DNA of 34,446 nucleotides, from assembly GCA_001802945.1 (NCBI GenBank), contig MHAK01000032.1, positions 621 to 35,066 of the forward strand, read 5' to 3'. The position numbers and the translations under genes are program-made. Below are positions 16,518 to 25,844 of the stretch, in pieces. The notes under the pieces are model-generated. The model had not been told where the DNA came from. It was given only the letters and a program-made list of their open reading frames with translations, and searched no databases. Every line of letters starts with the position of its first letter. Position 1 is the stretch's first letter. This DNA comes from Ignavibacteria bacterium RIFCSPLOWO2_12_FULL_56_21. Its GTDB lineage: Bacteria; Bacteroidota; Ignavibacteria; UBA10030.

Positions 16518-17755
16518 TGCGCCACAACATGCTGCGTCGATTCTCTTCGGAGGATCTCCCGAAACTTGTGCAACGACGGCTCAACACGATACGTCGACTC
16601 CGCCGTTCGTCGGGCCCTCATCCCCATGTCGGCCCTGAGGGAAGGGTTGCACCTGGCAAGGTCGATCGCCGCGACCAGTCCATCAATGTCGTCCGGGCGA
16701 ACGGTCCATCCGATCCTCTCTTCTTCAACAACGCGGGCCAGCTCCGAGCGCTCATCTGTTATCGCAATGATCGGCTTTCCTGCGGCCATGATGTTGTACA
16801 TCCTGCTCGGAACGGATATGCCGTACATGCCCTTGATCATGGAGATCAGAGCCACGTCGCACGCGTTCAGGAGTTCATTCTGATGCCGTGCATCAAGGAA
16901 CTCGAGCAATGTGACGTTGGGAGCCTCACCGTCCGCACACGCTCGTTCTACAAGTGCGCGCTTGACACCGGCACCCGCGAAAAGGAAATGAACGTCGGTG
17001 CGATTCGAACAACGCCGCGCGCATTCGAGCAGACTTTCAATGCCGTGTGTGCGTCCCATCGTGCCTGCATATTGCAGTACGAACTTGTCGGCGAGCCCAT
17101 ATTCCCTGAGAATGGAGTTTTCGCTTCGTTTTGACGCCGTGATCCGATCGGGTTCGGACCAGTTTGGAATTACCCACAATCCGGTACGGCGGTTCCGCAT
17201 GTAGTTCTCGACAACGTCTTTCATGTCTCTTCCGAGAACAATGACGTCACTGACGTTCCCAAACAGCCATTCCGTAATCCGTTGCAGGAGACGGTACATT
17301 GCATCGTTCTCGCGAAGAATACCCGTAGGAAGTAGTACGTCCGGATATATGTCATGTGTCAGCACGACACACCGGGCGCCGCGAATCGACGAAGCAGCAG
17401 CACATATGAACGGCAGGACCGGCGGGTTTGTCACCACGAGAACGCGGTCAGACGACTTTAATCGAGTGAGAAGATGAAGAAAGACCGGAACACTGATGGT
17501 GAAGAGATTGACGAGTCGGAAAAGAAGAACAGACTTGTCCATCCTGCTGGAAAGAAATCTCCGTATCGTCACGCCTCCGTGCACCTCAACTTTTTGTACG
17601 TCTCGCTGCGGCTCGAACTGGACCGTCGGGAAGGCGGAGAGTACGCTCACTTCAAAATCCTTCACCAGGCCTTCGGCGATGGAGGTCATGATCCTGGACG
17701 TTGCCTGAGCGTCGGGATAATACAATTCCGACACGATCCACAAGCGGGGCTTCAT
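16514..17755 (-). CDS. Glycosyltransferase family 4, WcaI/WbuB-like
   Basis: The protein has 413 residues. The N-terminus LWIVSELYYPDAQATSRIM and the inner VTNPPVLPFICAA and LTHDIYPDVLLPTGIL match the WbuB/WcaI branch of GT-B glycosyltransferases. The C-terminal donor-binding half contains LQYAGTMGRTHGIESLLECA and VPSRMYNIMAAGKPIIAITDERSELARVV. These enzymes add a hexosamine or fucosyl residue to a lipid-linked intermediate. The ATG at 17755 is chosen because it overlaps the preceding stop as ATGA; the open frame extends 55 codons further upstream but that part lies inside the preceding gene in another frame. Acceptor and donor are unknown. Confidence 0.87.
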   Translation of the reverse strand: MKPRLWIVSELYYPDAQATSRIMTSIAEGLVKDFEVSVLSAFPTVQFEPQRDVQKVEVHGGVTIRRFLSSRMDKSVLLFRLVNLFTISVPVFLHLLTRLKSSDRVLVVTNPPVLPFICAAASSIRGARCVVLTHDIYPDVLLPTGILRENDAMYRLLQRITEWLFGNVSDVIVLGRDMKDVVENYMRNRRTGLWVIPNWSEPDRITASKRSENSILREYGLADKFVLQYAGTMGRTHGIESLLECARRCSNRTDVHFLFAGAGVKRALVERACADGEAPNVTLLEFLDARHQNELLNACDVALISMIKGMYGISVPSRMYNIMAAGKPIIAITDERSELARVVEEERIGWTVRPDDIDGLVAAIDLARCNPSLRADMGMRARRTAESTYRVEPSLHKFREILRRESTQHVVAQ

Positions 17756-18678
17756 ACTTTCTTTTGGGAACCGCCTTTCATAAGGCTCATACCGTCCGCA
17801 AAACCCCGCCAAAGTGCAGAGATCTGTTCCCAGGCGTTCCGGGGACCCTTCAATCCGTTCGGCAACTGGATGGCACTCTTCACGATGACGTTCGCAAGCG
17901 TGAATGCCACAACATACCATCGATAGATCCGCACGTCTTCAGAGAATGTAAGCAGCCGATTTCGCGTATGGTAGTAATTGTACAGCTTCGTATAGGAACG
18001 GATGGACGTGCCTCCGCCGCTCTTGTGAAAAACAACGCCGAGAGGTGTATATCCCATCCGAAAGTGCTTCACGACGCGTCGGGAGAATTCCACGTCTTCA
18101 AAATACATGAAATAACGCTCATCCAGGTATCCCGCGACTTCAAATACTTCCCGACGGACGAGAAACAGAACCCCGCAGGCAAAATCTACAATTTCTTCTC
18201 TTCCGTTTCGGAAATACCGCTCGATATACCCGCCTTTATTCATACCGGTGCAGAGCCACCAATTGAACCTTCCGGCCCCCGCAAAAACTTTGTCGCGCCG
18301 CGATTGATAATGGACTTTGCATGTAGCGACACCAATCGACCGGTCTTTGTCGAAGAGGGCAATCATCGGCAGGAGGAAATCCGGCGTCACCGTCACGTCG
18401 TTGTTCATGACCAGAACGTACTCGGCCCCCTGCGCAAGGGAATGTCGAATTCCCAGGTTGTTTCCGCCAGAGTAGCCTGTGTTCCGTGGTGATTCGATCA
18501 ACGTGAGGCCGGGGAATGCACCATGTAGTTGCAGGACAGAATCGTCCGTCGATGCGTTATCCACAACAACGATCTCCAGCACCGGATCGACCACGCTCTG
18601 CAGTGAGCGAATACATGCGATCGTATCCTCCGCACCATTGTAGTTCAGGACGACAACATGGACTGGAAGCTTGGCCAT
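17752..18678 (-). CDS. Glycosyltransferase family 2, rhamnosyltransferase WbbL-like
   Basis: The protein has 308 residues. GT2 motifs are VHVVVLNYNGAEDT (6-19), VVVDNASTDDSV (37-48), NTGYSGGNNLGIRH and the metal-binding NND at 92-94 (VLVMNNDVTVTPDFL). A later FMYFEDVEFSRRV carries the catalytic-base region, and HKSGGGTSIRS is typical of the WbbL group. The ATG is preceded by AAAGAAGA. It lies in the middle of the glycosyltransferase block; the next gene overlaps its stop by four bases. WbbL relatives often use dTDP-rhamnose, but no rhamnose genes occur in this window, so the donor is uncertain. Confidence 0.9.
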   Translation of the reverse strand: MAKLPVHVVVLNYNGAEDTIACIRSLQSVVDPVLEIVVVDNASTDDSVLQLHGAFPGLTLIESPRNTGYSGGNNLGIRHSLAQGAEYVLVMNNDVTVTPDFLLPMIALFDKDRSIGVATCKVHYQSRRDKVFAGAGRFNWWLCTGMNKGGYIERYFRNGREEIVDFACGVLFLVRREVFEVAGYLDERYFMYFEDVEFSRRVVKHFRMGYTPLGVVFHKSGGGTSIRSYTKLYNYYHTRNRLLTFSEDVRIYRWYVVAFTLANVIVKSAIQLPNGLKGPRNAWEQISALWRGFADGMSLMKGGSQKKV

Positions 18679-18709
18679 TCTTCTTTGGATGTAGACAGTG
18701 TGTCCAATG

Positions 18710-19561
18710 TCAGGTTGTGCGAAGTTGCGAAAAATCGCCCCTCAGACCCGCGACGGTTCCACGGACCACCATGACGCATTTCCTGAATCGGTGTCGCTCA
18801 AAGAGGATCATTTTCGTCAATCGACCTAGTTGAAGCTTCGACTCATACCGGAAATATTGGGGAAATTGGTCGCGGTAGCGCGAACGCAGATATACCCGGT
18901 TGCGGGCCTGATAGAAATACCGTTCCGGCGAATGATGCGTCGGCCGTACTGTCCGTCCGAAGAACTTCCGAACAGTCATGTGGCCAAGCGAATGGTGGAG
19001 TATTGCCGTTCTCAGGCGAACGACCTGATATCCCCTGCTCTGCAACCGAAAACAGTATTCGTCGTCGACATAATCGATGAACAACTTTTCGAGGAATTCT
19101 CCGGCATCGCTGTACGCGGCAAGGTTCAGAAGACTTCCGGATGTCATCGTTGTTACCACCTTTTCAATGTCGGGCCCCATCAGTGTTTCAGGTGCGTTGC
19201 GGTCCATGTGGAAAGGCGTGACGAGTCCTGCTTTGGGGTGCCCCGAAGCATACACCACGAGTTTCTGAACCATTCCCGGAGTGGCAGCGCTGTCTTGATC
19301 CATGGTCAGCAGAAATGAGCAACGGCGGCGGAGCGCAAGACCCGCGCCAATATTCAGCGCCGCAGCGATACCCAGATTGCGCCCGTTTGAAACATACTCG
19401 ACTCCCCTCATTGCCGCGATCGTCGCCGTCAACTCCCGTTCCAAGTGCTCGGAATTGTCGACAACAAACACGTGATCGACCTGTTGACGATATGTCGACA
19501 GATTCTCAAGAAGTATCGACGAGGGATGATAGAGTACTACGACAGCCGCGACACCTTTCAT
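18710..19561 (-). CDS. Glycosyltransferase family 2, RfbF-type rhamnosyltransferase-like
   Basis: The protein has 283 residues. VVVLYHPSSILLENL, VFVVDNSEH, GRNLGIAAALNIG and the metal-site FLLTMDQDSAATPGM (D88, D90) are the pattern of the RfbF/TIGR01556-like rhamnosyltransferase group, whose MDQDS motif is distinctive. A DYVDDEYCFRLQSRGY segment holds the probable catalytic base, and YFYQARNRVYLRSRY is typical of the C-terminus. The gene begins six bases after the stop of the upstream GT4 gene and ends 31 bases before the next GT2 start. Confidence 0.87.
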   Translation of the reverse strand: MKGVAAVVVLYHPSSILLENLSTYRQQVDHVFVVDNSEHLERELTATIAAMRGVEYVSNGRNLGIAAALNIGAGLALRRRCSFLLTMDQDSAATPGMVQKLVVYASGHPKAGLVTPFHMDRNAPETLMGPDIEKVVTTMTSGSLLNLAAYSDAGEFLEKLFIDYVDDEYCFRLQSRGYQVVRLRTAILHHSLGHMTVRKFFGRTVRPTHHSPERYFYQARNRVYLRSRYRDQFPQYFRYESKLQLGRLTKMILFERHRFRKCVMVVRGTVAGLRGDFSQLRTT

Positions 19562-19567
19562 GGCAGC

Positions 19568-20782
19568 TCAGGTCAGGAGCAACATAGTGCAAGCATCGAC
19601 GATCTTCCTGGTGTTTCTTTCTGCATCGAACCCGACGAACGACTTCTTCTTTCCCGCTTCTCCCAACTTCCGACACAGTCGCTCGTCCTGCAAGAGGCGC
19701 AAGATCGCCTTTCCACATTCCTCGGAGTCGCGAACGGCGTAGAGAAGTCCATCAACGTCATGGGCAATGAGGTCGGCCATGTGCTCTGTCCTCGCGGCAA
19801 CGACGGGTTTCGCGTGGGCCCATGCTTCCACCACCGGTCGTGAGAAATGCGATTGCGACGAAGGTGAAACGACGATATCCGAGACCGAGATCAGGTCCAA
19901 AGGATTGGAAATATTCCCAAGCATGCGTATGAGGTCGCCAGTACGGAGGTCGTCTACAACCTTCATGCATTCGCTATAGTATTCGCGAACTTTGGAATTC
20001 CCGTTCGAAAAATCTTTTCCCGCTATTACAAACTTCACGTTCGGTGACCGAGCTGCAACGAACCTGGCTGCCCGCAGAAAATCGATCGAGCCTTTGATCT
20101 CCTGGATTCCGCCCAGCATCGCAACAATCTTTGCGGATGACGACATGCCGAAACGGCGTCGTATTTCATCCGGGTCGGCATCGAGAGTCCCAATCTTCGG
20201 GACGAACTCGCCCACTACATTGACCTTATGGCGATCCCCTACACCCGGCCGCAATTGGCTGGCCTCTCGTGCGGTTATGGCAAATACTTTCCGATTGCAG
20301 GCCAGGACAAGACGTGTAAGGGCATACTTTCGAAAACCGAACGTCCCTTTCAACATGAGACTACGAATGTGCATGACCGAGGGAACGCCCATGAACCACG
20401 CCGCAAGCGACGCCTGGACTGCGGAATATTCATTCACATATACAACGTCCGGACGAATACTTCTGATCGTCTTCATGACGATGACAAGGCCCGTGATAAA
20501 CTTGATCACATCCTTGACGATCATCAGAAAGCCCCGCACGGAAAATGGCGAGTCGGTGTAGACAAAATGGACGCACATCGTTATGGTCGTGACCGGTCCC
20601 CATACCCCGTCGATGAGCGTTGCATGTTCCTCCAGTTTCGCCCTTGCCTGAGGTTCCGTTTTCCACGTCAGCACGAATACATCATATCCCTGCAACCGGA
20701 AACCCCGGACCAAATATTCCATGCTCACCGTGGAGCCGTGGCGGCCTTGGTCTTCGTCGACAAAGAGAACTCGTTTACCCAT
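19568..20782 (-). CDS. Glycosyltransferase family 4 (GT-B fold)
   Basis: The protein has 404 residues. The N-terminal half opens VLFVDEDQGRHGSTVSMEYLVRGF, the usual acceptor-side start of GT4 proteins. The C-terminal half has KIVAMLGGIQEIKGSIDFLRA, FVIAGKDF and the donor-binding DIVVSPSSQSHFSRPVVEAWAHAKPVV (in pieces), where Glu of VVEAWA corresponds to the second Glu of the E-x7-E motif; the first is replaced by a Ser/His-rich stretch. The start ATG follows a strong GAGGAGAAC ribosome site. The substrate is unknown; it probably adds one sugar of the repeat unit. Confidence 0.87.
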   Translation of the reverse strand: MGKRVLFVDEDQGRHGSTVSMEYLVRGFRLQGYDVFVLTWKTEPQARAKLEEHATLIDGVWGPVTTITMCVHFVYTDSPFSVRGFLMIVKDVIKFITGLVIVMKTIRSIRPDVVYVNEYSAVQASLAAWFMGVPSVMHIRSLMLKGTFGFRKYALTRLVLACNRKVFAITAREASQLRPGVGDRHKVNVVGEFVPKIGTLDADPDEIRRRFGMSSSAKIVAMLGGIQEIKGSIDFLRAARFVAARSPNVKFVIAGKDFSNGNSKVREYYSECMKVVDDLRTGDLIRMLGNISNPLDLISVSDIVVSPSSQSHFSRPVVEAWAHAKPVVAARTEHMADLIAHDVDGLLYAVRDSEECGKAILRLLQDERLCRKLGEAGKKKSFVGFDAERNTRKIVDACTMLLLT

Positions 20783-20833
20783 GTTCTCCTCGTCCCCTCT
20801 TCCTGAGATGACGAATAATGGGCATCAACACTC

Positions 20834-21991
20834 TCATGAGAGCGCGTCGCAAATGATGCGGTGCATTCGCTTGCCCGTCGTCTCCCAATTGAAGGTCATT
20901 TCATACGCGTGCCGGGCTTCGTCACGCAATCGCTGATGCCGCTTTCGGTCGAGATGGCCTAGAATGAAAGCGACATATTCGTCGACGCTGTTCTTTTCAG
21001 CAAGAAAGCCGTTCTGTTCGTGAGCGACGATCGAACTGGGTCCTCCGGTCTTGTTCGTAAGAACCGGGAGTCCATGCGCAAACGCCTCACAAATCACGAC
21101 CCCGAAGCACTCTTGCTGAGTCGGAAAGATAAAGAAGTCGGCGGACGTGAAAAGTCCGCGAAGCACCTCGGCGTCTCGTGTATTACTCTTGTCAAGATAC
21201 GGTTCAACAACGACGCGCGGATCTCCCTTGACTTCCGAAGGGTCACAGCCGACAATGTACAGAGCGGCCCGAACGCCGTGATCGTTGAGCCTGCGGAGGA
21301 CCGCATAAGCAATGCTCCCTCCTTTCCGTTCCCAATCCTTGCCGACAAAGAGCAGGCGGAGCGGGTCGCCCACGCCTTTCTTCAGCTCTCGCCGACTCGG
21401 AATGTCGGTGACGTTTGGGCCGAATGGAAGAACGAAGACGCGCTCGGAGGGAATGCCGTATGTGCGCATGGCAGATTCGGCCGCCCATTCTGAGGCAAAC
21501 ACGAGTCGTGCGGCACGTTGATATGCCGTTCGTTCCATCCGATGACCGTCGACGATGGAGGCTTTGCTCAATCTCGTGTAGTAGTAGCCGATCATTGAGG
21601 CAAAGGTCGCATCAGCATAAACGATCAACGGAACATCCGACGTCATGTAAGCTACGGGAATTGTGCCGAGCGCCACGATGACGTCAAACGTGTTCCCCGA
21701 CATGCGGCTTTCCACTTCACGCGCATATGCTTTGCCCACACGTTCCGTACGTTCAACGCTGTAATCGCTGCGAGCAAATGTGTGGTATGCCTTCCGCACA
21801 ATGCGATCACATATTGTTGAAGGATCGCGGAGCGTGCCAATATATGTGACGTCTCCAACATGCCGTTCCAGAGTTTTGCCGATATAGTACCCCAATCCCG
21901 ACCATTGGTTCACGTCCCGGGCGTCATACGTTGTCACACACGCAACCCGGAGCCGTTGTGCCCTGGGCATTGTTGATCGATTCGGTTTCAT
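20834..21991 (-). CDS. Glycosyltransferase family 4 (GT-B fold) with canonical E-x7-E motif
   Basis: The protein has 385 residues. VACVTTYDARDVNQWSGLGYYIGKTL is the acceptor-side beginning, and LRLLFVGKDWERKGGSIAYAVL begins the donor half. FFIFPTQQECFGVVICEAFAHGLPVLTNKTGG (given in parts) holds the full ECFGVVICE donor-binding motif. A second ATG at codon 8 is an alternative start, since no ribosome site is obvious before either. It is separated from its neighbours by 45 and 51 bases, so coupling is looser here than elsewhere in the cluster. Confidence 0.87.
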   Translation of the reverse strand: MKPNRSTMPRAQRLRVACVTTYDARDVNQWSGLGYYIGKTLERHVGDVTYIGTLRDPSTICDRIVRKAYHTFARSDYSVERTERVGKAYAREVESRMSGNTFDVIVALGTIPVAYMTSDVPLIVYADATFASMIGYYYTRLSKASIVDGHRMERTAYQRAARLVFASEWAAESAMRTYGIPSERVFVLPFGPNVTDIPSRRELKKGVGDPLRLLFVGKDWERKGGSIAYAVLRRLNDHGVRAALYIVGCDPSEVKGDPRVVVEPYLDKSNTRDAEVLRGLFTSADFFIFPTQQECFGVVICEAFAHGLPVLTNKTGGPSSIVAHEQNGFLAEKNSVDEYVAFILGHLDRKRHQRLRDEARHAYEMTFNWETTGKRMHRIICDALS

Positions 21992-22036
21992 GAGTGCGCG
22001 AAACGGATCCCCGTGGCCCGGGAAAAGTCGATGCGA

Positions 22037-22825
22037 CTACCGATGTTCGGCACGACGTGATCCTTTGAGTCGACGGACAATTGATACGAATACTTTTGTC
22101 AAGCGAAACGTACGGATGTACTTTGCGAGCAAGGACCTCACTATCGGACCGGTAAGGATGATTCCGTGTGACCTGTAGACCCTGTATATTTCGCCCACTT
22201 GCCGTCTGGCAAGCGCTGTACTTTTTGTTTCGCCGTAATGGCGATAGTAGCTCAGGTTTCCTTCGAGATAATGTAAGGGATAGCGTTTCCCAACGCGAAG
22301 GAAAAAATCAAGGTCCATCACCAGGTGGAAGCTTTCATCAATGCCACCGAGGCGCTCCATCACTTCTCGTCTCCAAAAGGAGCTCGGCTGGCGAACGATA
22401 TCGGGGTTCGCAATCAGTGAGTCGTAGGTGATCTTTTCTCCGGTATACTTGTTCAACGGACGCCCAAGTTTGTCGACAAATGTCAGGTCACCATAGAGGA
22501 ACATGCAATCGGGATGATCCTTGAAGTACGCGATGATACGGCCGAACACATTCTCCTCGTAGTAATCGTCCGCATTCAACCACGCCAACACATCACCCGT
22601 CGCCATCGCAAATCCTTTGTTGATCGCATTACCCTGACCCGAGTCCTGTTCCGACACCCATCGCACGCGTGGGTACTTCTTCAAGGTTGCAAGCGTCGAA
22701 TCAGTCGAACCGCCGTCGACCACAATATGCTCAATGTCATCATGGTCCTGATTCGCCACCGAACGAATCGTATCTTCTATGAATTCGCCGTGATTAAAGG
22801 ACGGAGTGATGACGGATATTTTCAT
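22037..22825 (-). CDS. Glycosyltransferase family 2, WfgS-like
   Basis: The protein has 262 residues. Its start KISVITPSFNHGEFIEDTI and the signature HIVVDGGSTDSTLATLKKY, SEQDSGQGNAINKGFAMATGDVLAWLNADD (in pieces; metal site NADD at 84-87) are those of the WfgS-like GT2 branch of O-antigen glycosyltransferases. FLYGDLTFVDKLGRP and RQPSSFWRREVMERLGGIDESFHLVMDLDFFLR (in pieces) continue the pattern. The ATG follows TAGGCGGC. The acceptor is presumably the growing repeat unit. A 78-base gap separates it from the flippase gene upstream. Confidence 0.9.
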   Translation of the reverse strand: MKISVITPSFNHGEFIEDTIRSVANQDHDDIEHIVVDGGSTDSTLATLKKYPRVRWVSEQDSGQGNAINKGFAMATGDVLAWLNADDYYEENVFGRIIAYFKDHPDCMFLYGDLTFVDKLGRPLNKYTGEKITYDSLIANPDIVRQPSSFWRREVMERLGGIDESFHLVMDLDFFLRVGKRYPLHYLEGNLSYYRHYGETKSTALARRQVGEIYRVYRSHGIILTGPIVRSLLAKYIRTFRLTKVFVSIVRRLKGSRRAEHR

Positions 22826-22903
22826 GCCGCCTACATTAAAGTCCGGAGAAACAATACACCCGCAAGACGCGGTTCGAACTTGGGGATTTCTGATGACCCT
22901 CCC

Positions 22904-24418
22904 CTATCTGCATAAGATCACAGCCGACCATTTTGAGAGCAATGAATTCCCTCCGAAATATCGGGCAATATCTTTCCGGGTAACCATTCCAAAAAGCCTG
23001 TATTGGAACAACGTTACACCCATGACTACGATTGGAATGCCGGCCAACTTCCATGCATGTGCATCGACTAACTCCGAGAAGCCATTTCCAAGCGCACATG
23101 CGACGAGAAAACTCGCGCACAGATACGCTGTTTGCCTCCAGGAATCCAGAATGAGGCTGTTCAAATAGCGATGCTGATAGTAGACGGAAACACCGCATGA
23201 CGTGAGAATCGCGGCCACGTTCGCGGCCACAACCGCGTAATATCCCAGCCACGGCAGGAACAGGAAAAAAGCACCCGCGTTGACAACCACGTTAATGGCT
23301 TGCAGAACCACAGTTTTGGAGGCGTACCCTTTGGCCAACAAGTACTGGTAGTTGGGGGTCACGGTAAAACTGCCGAGCAAATACGCAGAAACGACGCACG
23401 CCACCGTGATCGCAATTGTGTCAACGTGCGAATCAAACATCATGCTTATCAGCGGCTTCGACGTTAGCAGCACGATCCCGACGAGCGGCAGAACTGCGTA
23501 GAGTATCTTCTGTTCCACGTCGTGAACGATGTCTCGAACTCTCTCGGGGTTGCTCTCCTGAGAAAGAAGAGGATAGATCGGATACACGAGTTTCCCCACC
23601 ATGCCCATCACTTGGTTCCGGGCGCGAACGCCGATATCGAACAACCCCACTTCAGTGACCCCCAGAAAGCGCGCCACCAGGATCTTCGTGAGTGGTTCAT
23701 AGAGAAAGCTGATTACACTTCCAGAATAGATCTGCAACCCATAGCGGAGCTGTTTCTTTGCCGCCCTCACGCCATTGGAAGCGAAGCCGGATATCGACAG
23801 ACCTCCCCACGCGCGAAGAGAGCTTGCAACGACAATGCAAAACCATACGAGCGTCGACAGAAGTGTCGCCACGGCGACACCCTGGAGAGAGTAGCCGAGA
23901 GAAAGTGCAACCAAAATCAAACCCCAGTACACGGCGTTATTCAATGTCTGGTAGATATTGGTCAGATACACTTTTTGCATGGACTCCAGGATCGCGGCGA
24001 AGATCTGGCCCGAAAGCAGGAACACATTGCTGACGAGCATAGCGACGAACAACCATTCAGCGTCGACGATCAAGCGAAAGGGGATGTTGAATATATTCAG
24101 GAGAATGGCTTCGCGAAAGATATACCCAGCCGCTGTCAACGGAAGGAGAATGACAAGCAAAATGATCAAGCTTGCAAGAATGTCATGGTCCGATTGCCTG
24201 CTCTTGCCCTGTTGGGCCAGAAAACGAACAAGCGCGGCATTGAGTCCAAGATTCGTGAACGTATTGACGTTGCCGACGAGCGCAACAATGGAAAAGACTC
24301 CATACACTTCGACGCCCAACTTTCCAACAAATGTTGGAATCGTGATGAATACGAGAAGTGTGCTGACAATGAGCTGGAGTGCACCCGTCGCAGTGCTCTT
24401 GACTAATATGGCTCTCAA
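22904..24418 (-). CDS. Oligosaccharide flippase Wzx-type (MOP superfamily)
   Basis: The protein has 504 residues and about twelve or more membrane helices. VKSTATGALQLIVSTLLVFITIPTFVGKLGVEVYGVFSIV (in pieces) is the standard N-terminal pattern of Wzx-like polysaccharide flippases, and FLGVTEVGLFDIGVRARNQ is the usual loop near the middle. It would flip the lipid-linked repeat unit made by the neighbouring glycosyltransferases. The start is a TTG at 24418 in a TTGA overlap with the methyltransferase stop, behind an AGGAAGG site at a somewhat long distance. It is the more likely Wzx for this cluster because of its place between wzy and the glycosyltransferases. Confidence 0.88.
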   Translation of the reverse strand: MRAILVKSTATGALQLIVSTLLVFITIPTFVGKLGVEVYGVFSIVALVGNVNTFTNLGLNAALVRFLAQQGKSRQSDHDILASLIILLVILLPLTAAGYIFREAILLNIFNIPFRLIVDAEWLFVAMLVSNVFLLSGQIFAAILESMQKVYLTNIYQTLNNAVYWGLILVALSLGYSLQGVAVATLLSTLVWFCIVVASSLRAWGGLSISGFASNGVRAAKKQLRYGLQIYSGSVISFLYEPLTKILVARFLGVTEVGLFDIGVRARNQVMGMVGKLVYPIYPLLSQESNPERVRDIVHDVEQKILYAVLPLVGIVLLTSKPLISMMFDSHVDTIAITVACVVSAYLLGSFTVTPNYQYLLAKGYASKTVVLQAINVVVNAGAFFLFLPWLGYYAVVAANVAAILTSCGVSVYYQHRYLNSLILDSWRQTAYLCASFLVACALGNGFSELVDAHAWKLAGIPIVVMGVTLFQYRLFGMVTRKDIARYFGGNSLLSKWSAVILCR

Positions 24419-25254
24419 ATCCGAGACGCCTTCCTGATCACGGCAAGGAGATGATCGTTCGCCACGTCAATATACAACCGCCGATGGAGGTATGAATCCT
24501 TTGGGGTCATACATAAAAGGACAGCTTTGACGACATTCTTGATGAGTTTCCTCCATGCGATTCCTCCGTAGGGATCCCTGTACCGGAAGATCCGGTCCAC
24601 GTGCAATTCCGCTTTCTTGCAGGCGTAGTCCAAGGTCCGTTTGCAGTAGAAGGACCGGTGCTGTGGAAGATGAATGTAGGCCCATCGGTCTTTGCAGTGA
24701 TCCGCAAGCCATGAACCGGAATCGCCGGTCTTGACTACAAGAACCGATGTCGCGCTCATGGCACTGGCGATCTTTGCAAGAAGGAGGGATGGATCGTCGA
24801 GATGCTCGATCACGTCGAGTAACAAAAACACCTCGGGTTGCATGCCGGCAGGATTTCGTTCAAAATAACCTTCAAAGACCGTGGTCAAGCCGTATTTTGA
24901 CCTGGCGTGTTCTGCGGCCACATGCGAAGGTTCAACACCGTATACCTTCGCCCCCCGATTTCTCAGTTCATTCAAGACCTCCCCTGTAGCGCAACCGATC
25001 TCCAGAATGCACACCCCTTGTACATCAGGATAATCGGGCTGAAGACATGCGCAGATTTCGTCGACCTCCGACGAGCGATTATAGGCAAATACGAGGTACG
25101 CATCCAAGTCCAGACTTTCATAGTCGGTCTTTTCTCCGACCTTGAACAGAAAACCACATCGATTGCATTCGTACAGCGCCCACGCAGATGTTTCCGACAC
25201 CAACCGACACGGAGAGTTTCCGCACACGGCGCATGACGCGTCGGTAGCCGTCAT
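24415..25254 (-). CDS. SAM-dependent methyltransferase with N-terminal zinc-binding cysteines
   Basis: The protein has 279 residues. Four cysteines in two CxxC pairs (C8, C11 and C30, C33) form a probable zinc knuckle. A class I methyltransferase core follows: [14 protein letters not shown] as SAM motif I (84-97), [14 protein letters not shown], and [21 protein letters not shown]. The [21 protein letters not shown] region is common in sugar-biosynthesis methyltransferases. It resembles the Methyltransf_13/23 arrangement of sugar C-methyltransferases but lacks their long C-terminal domain. It probably methylates a sugar or glycan. ATGA overlaps join it to the acetyltransferase gene before it and a TTGA overlap to the flippase after it. 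Confidence 0.85.
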   Translation of the reverse strand: MTATDASCAVCGNSPCRLVSETSAWALYECNRCGFLFKVGEKTDYESLDLDAYLVFAYNRSSEVDEICACLQPDYPDVQGVCILEIGCATGEVLNELRNRGAKVYGVEPSHVAAEHARSKYGLTTVFEGYFERNPAGMQPEVFLLLDVIEHLDDPSLLLAKIASAMSATSVLVVKTGDSGSWLADHCKDRWAYIHLPQHRSFYCKRTLDYACKKAELHVDRIFRYRDPYGGIAWRKLIKNVVKAVLLCMTPKDSYLHRRLYIDVANDHLLAVIRKASRI

Positions 25255-25844
25255 ACGTGCGGAACCTTTTTGATGAGTCGCGCAGGATTACCGCCCCAGA
25301 TCTCGCGTGCCGGCACATTCTTTGTGACGACCGACCCTGCCGCAATGATAGCCCCTTCCCCGATGGATACCCCTTTCAAGATGAGAGATTGAGCACCAAT
25401 GAAAACGTCATCGCCGATCGTAATCGGCGCGTTTTTTATCTTGCTGATGTCGTGCCTCCGCCGGGCGTCCACTTCTTGAGGATGAAAATCGGTATCCCAG
25501 ATCGACACATTGCCCCCGCAATTGACATAGCTCCCGATCACGATTCGCGTTGTGCAGTATATAGATACGCCGGAGAAACCGGAATGGTGCCCCACGCGAA
25601 GTTCGCCATTCTCGGTGACCGCTATGGAACATTTCTTGAAGAGACCGACCGGGTTGTCCTTTGTCGTATTTCGAAAGATGGCGTGATCACCCACCCGCAC
25701 CTGTGCCGTGCGCGCAAGAATCAATGTGGGAAGGCCGTCGAAGTAGATGCCCTTGCCAAAATGCGCCTGAGGAAATCTCGCGCGAAGGTACGCTGTAACG
25801 ACAGTATCACGGAGATGGATGGAATACGTTCGTAACGAATTCAT
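25251..25844 (-). CDS. Left-handed beta-helix acetyltransferase (WbbJ/Maa-like)
   Basis: The protein has 197 residues and hexapeptide-repeat structure: [22 protein letters not shown] with the probable catalytic His121, then [53 protein letters not shown] (in pieces). This is the typical end of maltose/galactoside-type O-acetyltransferases. It likely acetylates a sugar in the repeat unit, using acetyl-CoA. The ATG at 25844 overlaps the polymerase stop as ATGA; a longer open frame upstream lies within the polymerase gene and is rejected. Confidence 0.9.
   Translation of the reverse strand: MNSLRTYSIHLRDTVVTAYLRARFPQAHFGKGIYFDGLPTLILARTAQVRVGDHAIFRNTTKDNPVGLFKKCSIAVTENGELRVGHHSGFSGVSIYCTTRIVIGSYVNCGGNVSIWDTDFHPQEVDARRRHDISKIKNAPITIGDDVFIGAQSLILKGVSIGEGAIIAAGSVVTKNVPAREIWGGNPARLIKKVPHV

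Noticed and set aside
17756-17920. N-terminal extension of the GT4 protein by 55 codons
   Set aside because: It lies inside the preceding GT2 gene in another frame, and the ATG at 17755 has the ATGA overlap and the family-typical N-terminus.
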